A DNA stretch of 64,000 bases from NCBI GenBank assembly GCA_001897375.1, contig MKSU01000009.1, positions 104,423-168,422 on the forward strand, in the 5' to 3' direction. A model generated the notes under the pieces. It searched no databases and was not told where the DNA came from. It was given only the letters and a program-made list of their open reading frames with translations. Source of the DNA: Sphingomonas sp. 67-36 (GTDB lineage: Bacteria; Pseudomonadota; Alphaproteobacteria; Sphingomonadales; Sphingomonadaceae). Of the stretch, positions 32,427 to 41,437 are shown piece by piece. How positions within the stretch are numbered: position 1 is the first letter of the stretch; each line of letters opens with the position of its first letter. The position numbers and the translations under genes are program-made.

Positions 32427-32914
32427 GCACCAGCGAAACGCCGGTTAGGGAGCGCGCGCCGCCGGGTCAACCGTGCGTGAAGCTGTCGCGCGGAAAGTCC
32501 GGTCAGCGGATCGCGCCAGCCGGGCACAAGCGCAACGAGCGGGCGCAGCACGAAATCGCGCTCGCGGAACGCCGCATGGGGGATAACGAGATCCGGCGAT
32601 TCCCACGCGCCGCCCGACCAGGCGATGATGTCGAGGTCGATCACCCGCGCCCCCCAGCGCCGCCCGCGCCGTCGTCCGAAATCGCGCTCGATCCGCTTGA
32701 GGCGCGCGAGCATCGCGGGAGGATCGGCCGCATCCTCCACCAGCGCGACGGCATTGGCGTAGGCGCGATTCGACGGGCCGAGCGGCGCGGTCGTGACGAT
32801 CGGCGATATCCGCCGCGCGCCGATCGCGGCCAGCGCCGCACGCACTTCCGCGCGCGGGTCGCCGTGACGACCGCGGCGATTGGAGCCGAGCGCGATCAGA
32901 TAGCCATGCGTCAT
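32417..32914 (-). CDS. folK: 2-amino-4-hydroxy-6-hydroxymethyldihydropteridine diphosphokinase
   Basis: HPPK transfers pyrophosphate from ATP to the pterin precursor of folate. The 165-aa protein shows IALGSN at the start, TAPLGP and NAV for pterin binding, and the signature RRWGARVIDLDIIAW with the two metal-binding aspartates. The stop codon TAG is provided by bases 8-10 of the downstream tRNA-Lys gene, so the last codons and the tRNA share ten bases. The two genes are probably co-transcribed, with tRNA processing cutting the mRNA end. Confidence 0.93.
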   Translation of the reverse strand: MTHGYLIALGSNRRGRHGDPRAEVRAALAAIGARRISPIVTTAPLGPSNRAYANAVALVEDAADPPAMLARLKRIERDFGRRRGRRWGARVIDLDIIAWSGGAWESPDLVIPHAAFRERDFVLRPLVALVPGWRDPLTGLSARQLHARLTRRRALPNRRFAGAGP

Positions 32915-32923
32915 CGCCTGCGA

Positions 32924-33036
32924 GGCTCTAGAGCGATTTCGAGGCAGGTGGAATCACCTGCCGGCTCGGAAATCGCGGCAAATAAATAAAAAAATAGAGC
33001 CGTGATCCGATGCAATCGGGTCGACAACTGCTCTAG
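32924..33036. repeat. Pair of REP-like nested palindromes
   Basis: Two adjacent two-tier hairpins. The first pairs GCGATTTC (32933-32940) with GAAATCGC (32969-32976) around GCAGGTG/CACCTGC. The second pairs TAGAGC (32995-33000) with GCTCTA (33030-33035) around GATCCGAT/ATCGGGTC, with one G-T pair. GGCTCTAG at the left edge mirrors CTCTAGCC at the right. An A-rich spacer separates them. This is the look of intergenic REP/BIME-type elements of alphaproteobacteria. No other copy was seen in the window. Confidence 0.6.
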
Positions 33037-33176
33037 CCGATAACCGGCGATCCATCTCCGTTTTCCGCGAAAATTTTTCGTAGCGCCCGTGCGGGTCACG
33101 CGTGGCGGCGTCGTCATGGTCGATGTGGCGGGGAGGGGAAAACCGGCCACATCGTCAGTCGGGGGAAGAAAGCGGC

Positions 33177-34043
33177 GTGTTTCAGGACTTCACAGGCGCG
33201 GACGGGCTTGGCGCTGCGACAGCCGAGGTGGACTCTCGCCAACGGAACTGGTCCGTGCTGTTGCCGTTCTTCAACGAGCGGGATTACCTGCGCGATACGG
33301 TGGCGAGCCTGGCGTGCCAGTCGGAAACGCCGTTCCTGATCCTGATCGACAATGGCAGCACGGACGGCAGCGCGGAGGTGGCGGTCGATGCGGCCCGCGA
33401 TCACGGCCTGGCTTATGTGCTGGTGCATGAACGTCGTCCGGGCAAGGTTTCGGCGCTGGCCGCCGGCCTGCCCTTCGTGGCGACGCCCTATGTCGCGACA
33501 TGCGATGCGGATAGCTGGTATCCGTCGCACTACCTCGCCGCCGGCCAGGCGCTGCTCGAGCAAACCGGGCGCGCGGCGGCGGGGGCCTATTTCGTGTCGC
33601 GCCGCGCGCGGCTTGTCGAGCGCATGGCGGGGGCGTTCCAGATCTGCCTCGTCGCGCGGCTGTTCCCCGGCCAGTGCCATGCGGGCGGCGCCGGGCAGTT
33701 GTTCCGCACCGCCGCGCTGCGCCGCGCCGGGGGGTTCGATCCGGCACGGTGGAATCTGGTGCTGGAGGATCATGAGGTGATGCACCGGCTGCTGCCGCAT
33801 GGCTCGATCGGCTATGGCGCCGCCTTGTGGTGTGCGCCCGCGCCGCGCAAGCGCGATCGCGCCTCGGTGCGCTGGACGGTGGCTGAGCGGCTTTGCTACC
33901 TCGCCTGGGGCGCGCGCGCCGGGGACTGGTTCTTCTACGATTACCTCGCCCGCCGCCTCGCCGCGCGGCAATTGTCGAGCGACCGGCTGCGCGAGCGCCC
34001 CTTTCAGGCACCCGTCGCGGACATGGTGGCGGTGGCGGCATGA
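33177..34043 (+). CDS. Family 2 glycosyltransferase
   Basis: A 288-aa protein with a GT-A fold. VLLPFFNERDYL opens the nucleotide-binding region; IDNGSTDGS is the first acidic motif, CDADSWY the DxD-type metal site, and LEDHEVMHRL the catalytic ED motif. No transmembrane segment is obvious, unlike HpnI or chitin-synthase-like members. GTG 33177 is chosen with GGGGAAG upstream; a GTG at 33102 would add a low-complexity leader. It overlaps the YdjC-family deacetylase by four bases, so both act on one glycan. Confidence 0.85.
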   Translation: MFQDFTGADGLGAATAEVDSRQRNWSVLLPFFNERDYLRDTVASLACQSETPFLILIDNGSTDGSAEVAVDAARDHGLAYVLVHERRPGKVSALAAGLPFVATPYVATCDADSWYPSHYLAAGQALLEQTGRAAAGAYFVSRRARLVERMAGAFQICLVARLFPGQCHAGGAGQLFRTAALRRAGGFDPARWNLVLEDHEVMHRLLPHGSIGYGAALWCAPAPRKRDRASVRWTVAERLCYLAWGARAGDWFFYDYLARRLAARQLSSDRLRERPFQAPVADMVAVAA

Positions 34044-34852
34044 CGATGCCGCGCCTCGTCGTCTGCGCCGACGATTTCGCGCTGTCCCGCCCGATCAGCG
34101 AGACGATCGCGACGCTCGCGCGCGAGGGGCGGATCAATGCGGTGAGTTGCATGGCGGTCTGCCCCGGCTGGGCGCGTGACGCCGGTTTGCTGCATGCGCT
34201 TCCGGCGCATGTGCAGGTCGGGCTGCACGTCACGCTCACCGGCGAGGCGCCGCTCACCGATATGCCGGAATATGTGCCGGCGGGCGGCACGATGCCGGGG
34301 ATCGATCCGCTGACGGCGGCGGCGGCGAAGGGCGACCTGCCGCTGGAGGAGATCGCGGGCGAGATCGACGCGCAGTTCCGCGCTTTTCGCAAGGCGATGG
34401 GCCGCGCGCCCGATTTCGTCGACGCCCATCAGCATGCGCATGTGCTGCCCGGCATCCGCAGCCTGTTCCTTGATGCGGTGGCGGAACATGCCCCCGGCGC
34501 GTGGGTCCGCGATTGCGGCGACCGGGTGAGCGCGATCGCCGCGCGCCCATGGCGCGGCAAGGCGATCGGCAGCGCCTATCACGCGCGCGGCCTGCGCCGG
34601 GCGGCGGCGCGGCGCGGCATCGCCTGCAACTCCAGCTTCGCGGGGCATTACGATTTCCGCGGCGATTACGAGCGCATCTTCCCCACCTTCCTGCGCCGTC
34701 CGGGCACGATGCACCTCATTATGTGCCATCCCGGCGCGGGCGAATTGCCGGGGGACGACATTGCCGGTGCGCGCCCGCGCGAGGCGGCGGCCTTGCACCG
34801 GATGCGGATCGCGGACATGGCTCGTGCCCATGGCCTGGAATTCGACGCATGA
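34040..34852 (+). CDS. YdjC/ChbG/HpnK-family carbohydrate deacetylase
   Basis: A 270-aa metal-dependent deacetylase. CADDFALS holds the catalytic or metal Asp, GLHVTLTG a metal His, and DAHQHAHVLPG the third metal ligand region. The family removes acetyl groups from chitooligosaccharides (ChbG) or from GlcNAc-bacteriohopanetetrol (HpnK). Together with the coupled glycosyltransferase it could add an acetylated amino sugar and then deacetylate it. The hopanoid role is only a possibility, since no other hpn gene is in the window. ATG 34040 or 34046. Confidence 0.87.
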   Translation: MTMPRLVVCADDFALSRPISETIATLAREGRINAVSCMAVCPGWARDAGLLHALPAHVQVGLHVTLTGEAPLTDMPEYVPAGGTMPGIDPLTAAAAKGDLPLEEIAGEIDAQFRAFRKAMGRAPDFVDAHQHAHVLPGIRSLFLDAVAEHAPGAWVRDCGDRVSAIAARPWRGKAIGSAYHARGLRRAAARRGIACNSSFAGHYDFRGDYERIFPTFLRRPGTMHLIMCHPGAGELPGDDIAGARPREAAALHRMRIADMARAHGLEFDA

Positions 34853-34888
34853 CGGTGCGCGCGCTGCCACGCCGCGAGAGGGCGCCTG

Positions 34889-35392
34889 ATGGCGGAGCCA
34901 CTGGCTTCCGCTTACGGAGAGCAGCGCGCTTTGTTGCTGCGGCTGCTGACGGCGCGGCTCGGCAGCGCGACGGACGCGGAGGATGCGTTGCAGGACCTGT
35001 GGTTCCGCATCGTCGCCGGCCCGGCGGGGCCGGTGGACAATCCGGCCGCCTATCTGATGCGCATGGCGAACAATATCGCGACCGACCGGCGGATCGCGGC
35101 GCGGCGGCGCGTGGCGCTGGAGACGCATTGGGCCGAATCCGGCGATTCGGCGCACGATCTGCCGACGCCGGAACGCGAGGCGCTGGCGCGCGATGCGCTG
35201 CACCGGGTGGACGCGACGATCGCCGCGATGCCGGAGCGGATGCGCGCCGCCTATCGCCTGTTCCGCATCGAGCAGGTGCCGCAGCGCGAGATAGCGGCCC
35301 GGCTGGGCATCTCGCTCAGTGCGGTCGAGAAATTGTTGCAGCGTGCCTATCGCCGGTTGCATGCCATGACGGACGGAGGCGGCGATGACTGA
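34889..35392 (+). CDS. ECF RNA polymerase sigma factor, FecI type
   Basis: A 167-aa ECF sigma factor. Region 2 (about residues 8-75, with DAEDALQDLWFRI) binds the -10 element and core polymerase. Region 4 (about 110-160, with QREIAARLGISLSAVEKLLQRAYRRL) binds the -35. It is followed by a FecR-type anti-sigma factor and an STN-domain TonB receptor, the standard FecI-FecR-FecA surface signalling order. The stop overlaps the fecR-like start by eight bases. Confidence 0.92.
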   Translation: MAEPLASAYGEQRALLLRLLTARLGSATDAEDALQDLWFRIVAGPAGPVDNPAAYLMRMANNIATDRRIAARRRVALETHWAESGDSAHDLPTPEREALARDALHRVDATIAAMPERMRAAYRLFRIEQVPQREIAARLGISLSAVEKLLQRAYRRLHAMTDGGGDD

Positions 35393-36311
35393 CATCGACG
35401 ACACGATCCTGGACGCCGCGATCGCCTGGCACGTTCGCCATGCGACGATGGACGATCGCGGCTGGACGGATTTCATCGCCTGGCTGGAGGCCGATCCGCG
35501 CCACGCGCGCGCCTATGACGTGGTGAGCATGGAGGATGCGGCGCGCCACCCGCCGCCCATCGCGGCCAATGACGACGAGGATTTCGTCGCACCGGCAAGT
35601 CACGGCCGCTGGCGCGGCTTTGCCATCGCCGCGACCGCGCTCGCGGCGGCGGTGGTCGGCACGATCGGGATGATTCAGCAGCGCGGCGGCGGCGCGGCGC
35701 CGATGGAGATCGCCGCGACCGCGCCGCGCTCGCTGACACTCGCGGACGGAACGCGGATCGCGATGGCCTCCGGCGCGCGCATGACGGTCGGCGGCGACCG
35801 GCGATCGGCAGCGGTGGAAAGCGGGCGCGTCACCTTCCGCGTGACGCATGACGCCGGTCGTCCCTTCACCGTCCGCGCCGGCGATTGGGAGATCGAGGAC
35901 GTCGGCACGATATTCTCGGTGACGCGCGGCGCGCGCGGCGTGGACGTCGGCGTCAGCGAGGGCTCGGTGCTGTTCGATCCGCAGAACAACCGCATCGCGC
36001 TGAAGGCGGGCGAGGCGCTCACCGTGCTCGACGGCCAGCGAATCGTGCGCTCGCGGATCGATCCGGACGAGGCGCGGACTCTGGTCTTTTCCGGCGAGCC
36101 AATCCGTTTCGCAGCGGAAACGATCGCGCTTGTCCTTGGACGAGACGTTCGCGCGGACGATCGTGTCGCGGCCATGCCATTTACCGGTGTCGTTCGATTG
36201 ACGGGCGACGCGCCGCGCGACATGGCGCATTTCGCGGAATTGACGGGAATGCGCGTTTCTCATGACGGGGGGAGCTGGATCATCGCACCGTCGGCGGGGC
36301 CGGCGCGCTAG
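35385..36311 (+). CDS. FecR-type anti-sigma regulator
   Basis: A 308-aa inner-membrane protein. The N-terminal DUF4880 region (IAWHVRHATMDDRGWTDFIAWL) binds the sigma factor in the cytoplasm. One membrane segment lies at about residues 75-95 (FAIAATALAAAVVGTIGMI). The periplasmic FecR domain (RSLTLADGTRIAMASGARM and onwards) receives the signal from the STN domain of the receptor. Its 3' end overlaps the receptor start by 50 bases. Confidence 0.92.
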   Translation: MTDIDDTILDAAIAWHVRHATMDDRGWTDFIAWLEADPRHARAYDVVSMEDAARHPPPIAANDDEDFVAPASHGRWRGFAIAATALAAAVVGTIGMIQQRGGGAAPMEIAATAPRSLTLADGTRIAMASGARMTVGGDRRSAAVESGRVTFRVTHDAGRPFTVRAGDWEIEDVGTIFSVTRGARGVDVGVSEGSVLFDPQNNRIALKAGEALTVLDGQRIVRSRIDPDEARTLVFSGEPIRFAAETIALVLGRDVRADDRVAAMPFTGVVRLTGDAPRDMAHFAELTGMRVSHDGGSWIIAPSAGPAR

Positions 36312-38595
36312 CTTCGCCATCGCGATGGCGGGCGCGGTGATCGCTGCCCCACCCGCCATCGCCGCGCCGGCGCAACCAGTCACGCTCGAAGCCGCGCTGC
36401 TGCAACTCGCGGCGCGCACCGGCGGCGAGATCGTCAGCCTGGAGCCGGGGCTACGCACGATCCGCGTGCAGCCGCCCGCGCCGGACCTGCCGCTGGAGGC
36501 GGCGCTGCGGCGGCTGTTGCGCGGCACCGGCTATCGCGCGGAGCGGATCGGCGCGCGCAGTTATCGCATCGTCCGCTTGGCCGAGCGCCGGCCAGCGCCG
36601 CGCGCTATCCCCCCCTCCGGCGAGGAGGCGCCCGCGCCTGAAGTCATCGTCACCGCCAGCAAGCAGCGCGTGCCCCTGCTGCGCTTTCCCGCGTCGATCA
36701 CGCCGGTCGCGCCGCAGGATGCGCCCGCCAGCGGCCCCACCTCGGCGCTGGGCGATACGGTGCGCTCTACCCCGGTACTGCAAACCACCGCGCTTGGGCC
36801 GGGGCGTGACAAGATCTTCATCCGGGGCATCGCCGACAGCAGCTTCAACGGCGCCACGCAGGCGACGACCGGCTATTATCTCGACGATGTGCAGATGAGC
36901 TATTCCACGCCGGAGCCGGGTCTGGCGCTGGTCGACGTCCGCTCGGTGGAGGTGATGGAAGGGCCGCAGGGCACGCTCTACGGCGCGGGCGCGATCGGCG
37001 GGATCATTCGTATCGTTCCCAATCCGGCGCAGCTCGACAGCTTCCACGCCGCGATCGCCGGCAGCGGGGCGATGACCGTCGGCGGACGAGCCGGTGGCGA
37101 CCTGTCCGGCTTCGTCAACCTGCCGGTTTCCCGGGATGTCGCGGCGGTGCGGCTGGTCGGTTACCGTTCGCATGAAGGTGGATATATCGATGATCCGTTG
37201 CTCGGGCGGCGGGCGATCAACGCGGTCGACCGGGTCGGCGGCCGCGTCACGCTGCGCGTCGAGGCGGGCGACGGGTGGCAGGTCGACACCACCGGACTGG
37301 GGCAGCGCATCTCGGCCGGCGATGCGCAATATGTCGATGGCGAGGGGCGGGAACTGACGCGCGCGGCGCGGCTTGCCCAACCTTACTGGAACAGCATCCT
37401 GCTCGGCCGGCTCAGCATCCGCAAGCGCTGGGCGGGCGGGCTGGAGTTCGTCTCGGTCAGCGGGGTCAGCCAATATGACGCCGACGACCGGTTCGACGCG
37501 ACCCCGCGCGGCGCAGCTGGCACGATCGGCTATGTCACCACCCGCTCGAACCTGTTGCTGACGCAGGAAGTACGCCTGTCGCGGTCGCGCGCGAACGGCG
37601 AGTCGTGGGTCGTCGGGCTGGCGGTGCTGCGCAACCGCGACGCGGAGAACCGTCTGCTCGGCCCGCTGAACGACCCGACCGAGATCATCGGCGTCACCAA
37701 CGTGTCGCAGAACGTGTCGCTGTTCGGCGAATGGACCCGGCCGCTCGCCGCCAGCCTCTCCGCCACGTTCGGCCTGCGCGCGACGGAGGCGCGCGTCGAC
37801 GGCTATCCCTCGCTGACGCCGCGCGCGGGCGATCTGGTGCGAGGGCGGATGACGCGGCGCATCGATCCGACGCTGGCGCTGTCGTGGCAGCTTGCGCCGG
37901 GCCTGTCGCTCTACGGCCGGCTCCAGTCGGGTTTCCGCACCGGCGGCCTCGCGGTGGCGCGCGGGATCGGGCGCGTGGCCGAGTTCAAGTCGGACTCGAT
38001 CGGCATGGGGGAGATCGGCATCCGGCACCTGCGGGACGGGCCGACCGGCGTGAACTTCACCGCCGCTTTGTCTTATGCGCATTGGGACGATATCCAGGCC
38101 GACCTGATCGACCGGCGCGGCCAGCCCTATACCGCGAACATCGGCAACGCGCGCATCCTGACCGGGGAGGTGAGCGCGGACTGGGTGCCGGTGCCGCGCC
38201 TGCGGTTCGACCTGTCCGCGCTCTACACGGTCAACCATGTGACCGACGGCCAGCGCCTGCCGAACACGCCGCCGTTCAGCGCTCATAGCGGCGTGAGCTA
38301 TAGCTGGGACGCATTCGGGGGGACGATGCGGACGTCGGGGGCGTTCGACTATATCGGCCGCTCGGTGCTCGGCACGGGCCGCTATCTCGATCTGGAGCAG
38401 GGGCGCTACGCGGTGTTGTCGGCGCGCGCCGAATGGTCGCGGCGCGATCTCACCCTGTGGCTATCGGCGGACAATATCACCGACAGCCGGGGGAACCGCT
38501 TCGCCTTCGGCAACGCCTTCACGCTGGCGAATGCCGCGCAGGCCACGCCGCTGCGGCCAGCGACGGTGATGCTGGGTTTCAGGATCGAACGCTGA
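36262..38595 (+). CDS. FecA-like TonB-dependent transducer with STN domain
   Basis: A 777-aa outer-membrane receptor. A signal peptide (basic RRRGRRAS, then hydrophobic to AIAAPA) is followed by an STN signalling domain at about 38-112 (LEAALLQLAARTGGEIV), a TonB box-like PEVIVTASKQR, a plug with MEGPQGTLYGAGAIGGIIRI and a beta-barrel ending MLGFRIER. The STN domain talks to the FecR-like protein, which frees the sigma factor when ligand binds. The ligand is unknown: the gap between the TBDR and siderophore types cannot be settled by eye. Confidence 0.92.
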   Translation: MTGGAGSSHRRRGRRASFAIAMAGAVIAAPPAIAAPAQPVTLEAALLQLAARTGGEIVSLEPGLRTIRVQPPAPDLPLEAALRRLLRGTGYRAERIGARSYRIVRLAERRPAPRAIPPSGEEAPAPEVIVTASKQRVPLLRFPASITPVAPQDAPASGPTSALGDTVRSTPVLQTTALGPGRDKIFIRGIADSSFNGATQATTGYYLDDVQMSYSTPEPGLALVDVRSVEVMEGPQGTLYGAGAIGGIIRIVPNPAQLDSFHAAIAGSGAMTVGGRAGGDLSGFVNLPVSRDVAAVRLVGYRSHEGGYIDDPLLGRRAINAVDRVGGRVTLRVEAGDGWQVDTTGLGQRISAGDAQYVDGEGRELTRAARLAQPYWNSILLGRLSIRKRWAGGLEFVSVSGVSQYDADDRFDATPRGAAGTIGYVTTRSNLLLTQEVRLSRSRANGESWVVGLAVLRNRDAENRLLGPLNDPTEIIGVTNVSQNVSLFGEWTRPLAASLSATFGLRATEARVDGYPSLTPRAGDLVRGRMTRRIDPTLALSWQLAPGLSLYGRLQSGFRTGGLAVARGIGRVAEFKSDSIGMGEIGIRHLRDGPTGVNFTAALSYAHWDDIQADLIDRRGQPYTANIGNARILTGEVSADWVPVPRLRFDLSALYTVNHVTDGQRLPNTPPFSAHSGVSYSWDAFGGTMRTSGAFDYIGRSVLGTGRYLDLEQGRYAVLSARAEWSRRDLTLWLSADNITDSRGNRFAFGNAFTLANAAQATPLRPATVMLGFRIER

Positions 38596-38598
38596 ACG

Positions 38599-38632
38599 AA
38601 AAACCCCGCGCAAGGCCCTGGCCTCGCGCGGG
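38599..38632 (-). terminator. Intrinsic terminator of sdhCDA
   Basis: On the minus strand, a GC-rich stem of 13 bp with one mismatch (38605-38617 with 38621-38632) is followed by TTTTT at 38603-38599. It lies 30 bases after the sdhA stop, and also just after the convergent receptor gene. Confidence 0.8.
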
Positions 38633-38661
38633 ACTTTCGGTTCCGGCCGTGGAAGGCCGCG

Positions 38662-40464
38662 TCAGTAAACGCGCTTCTTCGGCTTGATATATTCCGCGTC
38701 GTCGGTGAGCGTGTAATCGTGCACCGGGCGGTAATCGAGCGTCGTCGTGCCGCCCTTGCCGCCCCAGCCGTCGAACGTGGCGGTGGTGTGCTTCATCCAG
38801 TTGGCGTCGTCGCGCTCGGGATAATCCTCGTGCATGTGCGCGCCGCGGCTTTCCTTGCGGTTGTCGGCGCCCTTGATCGTCACGACCGCCTGACCCATCA
38901 GATTGTCGAGCTCCATCGTCTCGACCAGATCGGTGTTCCAGATCAGCGAGCGATCGGTGATGCCGATATCGGCCATCCCCTTGTTGATCGCCTCGATCTT
39001 CCGGACGCCTTCCGACAGCAGCGCCGAATCGCGGAACACCGCGCAATGGCGCTGCATCGTGCGCTGCATCTCGCTGCGGATCTGCGCGGTGGGCGTGCCG
39101 CCGGACGCATTGCGGAAATGGTCGAGCCGGGCGAGCGCCTGCTCCTCCGAACCCTTGGGCAGCGGATTGTGCGGCGTGTTCGGCTTCAGCGTGTCCTTGA
39201 GGCGCAGGCCGGTCGCGCGGCCGAACACCACGAGGTCGATCAGCGAGTTCGAGCCGAGCCGGTTCGCGCCATGCACCGAGACGCACGCCGCCTCGCCGAC
39301 CGCGAACAGGCCGGGGACGATCGCGTCCGGATCGCCGTCCTTGAGCTGGACGACCTCACCGTGATAATTCGTCGGGATGCCGCCCATATTATAGTGGACG
39401 GTCGGCGTGACCGGCAGCGGTTGGCGCGTCAGGTCGACGCCCGCGAAGATCTTGCCCGTCTCGGTGATGCCCGGCAGGCGCTCGTGCAGCACCTTGGGAT
39501 CGATATGGTCGAGGTGCAGGTAGATATATTCGCCGTGCGGGCCGACGCCGCGCCCCTCGCGCATCTCCATCGCCATCGAACGCGCCACCACGTCGCGGCT
39601 GGCGAGATCCTTGGCGGACGGGGCGTAGCGTTCCATGAAGCGCTCGCCCTCGGAGTTGGTGAGATAGCCGCCTTCGCCGCGCGCGCCCTCGGTGATGAGC
39701 ACGCCCGCGCCGTAGATGCCGGTCGGGTGGAACTGCACGAACTCCATGTCCTGCAGCGCGAGGCCGGCGCGCAGCGCCATGCCGTTGCCGTCGCCGGTGC
39801 AGGTGTGCGCCGAGGTCGCCGACTGATAAACCCGCCCGCCGCCGCCGGTCGCCAGCACGACCGCATGGCTGCGGAAGCGGTGGATGCTGCCGTCTTCCAT
39901 GCACAAGGCGATCACGCCCCGGCACGCGCCATTCTCCATGATGAGGTCGAGCGCGAAATATTCGACGTAGAAGTCCGCGTCATACTTCAGGCTCTGCTGG
40001 TAGAGCGCGTGGAGCATGGCGTGGCCGGTGCGGTCGGCGGCGGCGCAGGTGCGCTGCACTGGCGGGCCTTCGCCCATGTTCTGCATGTGCCCGCCGAACG
40101 GGCGCTGGTAGATGGTGCCGTTGTCGTTGCGGCTGAACGGAACGCCGGCGTGCTCCAGCTCATAGACGGCGGCCGGTGCCTCGCGCACCATATATTCGAT
40201 CGCGTCCTGGTCGCCGAGCCAGTCGGAACCCTTGACGGTGTCGAACATGTGCCACGACCAGTGATCGGGCGAATTGTTGCCGAGGCTCGCCGCGATGCCG
40301 CCCTGCGCCGCCACCGTATGGCTGCGCGTCGGGAACACCTTGGTGATGCAGGCGGTCTTGAGGCCGCTTTCCGCGATGCCCATCGTCGCGCGGAGGCCCG
40401 AGCCGCCGGCGCCGACGACTACCGCGTCATAGCTATGGTCGATGATCTGATAGGCGGCGGGCAT
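38662..40464 (-). CDS. sdhA: Succinate dehydrogenase flavoprotein subunit
   Basis: SdhA oxidises succinate to fumarate in the TCA cycle and passes electrons to the SdhB iron-sulfur subunit. The 600-aa length is normal. The FAD loop is [12 protein letters not shown]; the covalent-FAD histidine lies in [31 protein letters not shown] and [17 protein letters not shown] are family motifs. Its ATG shares a base with the sdhD stop (TGATG). A terminator follows and no sdhB lies downstream. Confidence 0.97.
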   Translation of the reverse strand: MPAAYQIIDHSYDAVVVGAGGSGLRATMGIAESGLKTACITKVFPTRSHTVAAQGGIAASLGNNSPDHWSWHMFDTVKGSDWLGDQDAIEYMVREAPAAVYELEHAGVPFSRNDNGTIYQRPFGGHMQNMGEGPPVQRTCAAADRTGHAMLHALYQQSLKYDADFYVEYFALDLIMENGACRGVIALCMEDGSIHRFRSHAVVLATGGGGRVYQSATSAHTCTGDGNGMALRAGLALQDMEFVQFHPTGIYGAGVLITEGARGEGGYLTNSEGERFMERYAPSAKDLASRDVVARSMAMEMREGRGVGPHGEYIYLHLDHIDPKVLHERLPGITETGKIFAGVDLTRQPLPVTPTVHYNMGGIPTNYHGEVVQLKDGDPDAIVPGLFAVGEAACVSVHGANRLGSNSLIDLVVFGRATGLRLKDTLKPNTPHNPLPKGSEEQALARLDHFRNASGGTPTAQIRSEMQRTMQRHCAVFRDSALLSEGVRKIEAINKGMADIGITDRSLIWNTDLVETMELDNLMGQAVVTIKGADNRKESRGAHMHEDYPERDDANWMKHTTATFDGWGGKGGTTTLDYRPVHDYTLTDDAEYIKPKKRVY

Positions 40465-40847
40465 CAGGCGGCAGCTCCGAAGGCGATCCTGAGGATCGAG
40501 AAGATCGCGATCCCGGCGGTGACCGCGACGAACAGGTTGAGGAGGACCATCAGCACCACGCGGTTCTGCGCATGGGCGTAATCCTCGATCGCCACCTGGA
40601 GGCCCAGGCGGAAATGGTAGAAGACCGAGGCGACGAGCAGCAGCATCGGCACCGCCACCCACGCCGACGACAGCCACGCGCGGACGCTGGCATAGTCATA
40701 GGCCGGCATGCGCGCGATGGAGATCACCAGCCACGCCATGAACAGCAGGTTGGTGCCGGCGGTGACCTTCTGGTGCCACCAGTGATAGACGCCGTGATGC
40801 GCGCTGCCGAGGCCGCGAACGCGGCCAAGCTCGGTTCCCGTTCCCAT
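40464..40847 (-). CDS. sdhD: Succinate dehydrogenase membrane anchor subunit SdhD
   Basis: A 127-aa hydrophobic subunit with three membrane helices (roughly 30-50, 60-80, 100-120). It helps anchor the complex and form the quinone site. [15 protein letters not shown] and the conserved [11 protein letters not shown], with the usual DY and His pair, place it in the family. ATG 40847 shares a base with the sdhC stop. Confidence 0.93.
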   Translation of the reverse strand: MGTGTELGRVRGLGSAHHGVYHWWHQKVTAGTNLLFMAWLVISIARMPAYDYASVRAWLSSAWVAVPMLLLVASVFYHFRLGLQVAIEDYAHAQNRVVLMVLLNLFVAVTAGIAIFSILRIAFGAAA

Positions 40848-41272
40848 CACTTGATCCCCAGATAGAGCCAGAAGGCGATCGTCAGCAGCGTCGAGCAGAC
40901 GAAGGTGAGGATCGCGAGCAGCCGGTTGGTCTTCAGCTCGAACGCCGCGCCGGTATCCAGCACGAGGTGCCGGATGCCGCTCATCATATGCTGGAACAGC
41001 GACCAGGAAAGGCCGACGCCGATCACCCAGCCGAGCGGGTTGAGATGCCCGGCGGCATTGGTGAAGACGCCGATGAAGGTGGAATAGGCCTCGCCGCCGG
41101 CCGCGATCGCGGCGAGCCACCAGACGAGCAGGATGGCGCCCACGGTCGCCATGCCGTCGCCGGTGACGCGGTGGAGGATCGAGGCCAGCATGGCCGGGCT
41201 CCAGCGATAATGGATCTGGAGCGGGCCGCTGAAGAGGTGCGGGCTGCGCGGACGCGCGGGTTTCGAGGCCAA
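40847..41272 (-). CDS. sdhC: Succinate dehydrogenase cytochrome b556 subunit SdhC
   Basis: A 141-aa subunit with three membrane helices. RPRSPHLFSGPLQIHYRW and SILHRVTG are typical of the N-terminus (quinone-binding Ser/Arg region). The heme ligand His lies in the MMSGIRHLVLD segment. It is the first gene of the operon; its upstream region (41273-41437) separates it from the divergent chemoreceptor gene. Confidence 0.95.
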   Translation of the reverse strand: MASKPARPRSPHLFSGPLQIHYRWSPAMLASILHRVTGDGMATVGAILLVWWLAAIAAGGEAYSTFIGVFTNAAGHLNPLGWVIGVGLSWSLFQHMMSGIRHLVLDTGAAFELKTNRLLAILTFVCSTLLTIAFWLYLGIK

Positions 41273-41437
41273 GGGCGTTTTTCCTGCGATGAGCCGACGG
41301 TTCGCGCGGGTCTATGAGACGCCGAGCGCGGCGATGCAAGCGCGCAGGACCGCTTCGATCGTTTCGATCCCCGCCTAACCGGTGATTAACCAGTGATCGT
41401 TACCTCATCGCGCGGTATCAGTAATGGAGCCAGAGCG

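Noticed and set aside
36451-38286. 611-codon minus-strand frame opposite the FecA-like receptor
   Set aside because: The receptor has full domain support and the antisense frame has none.
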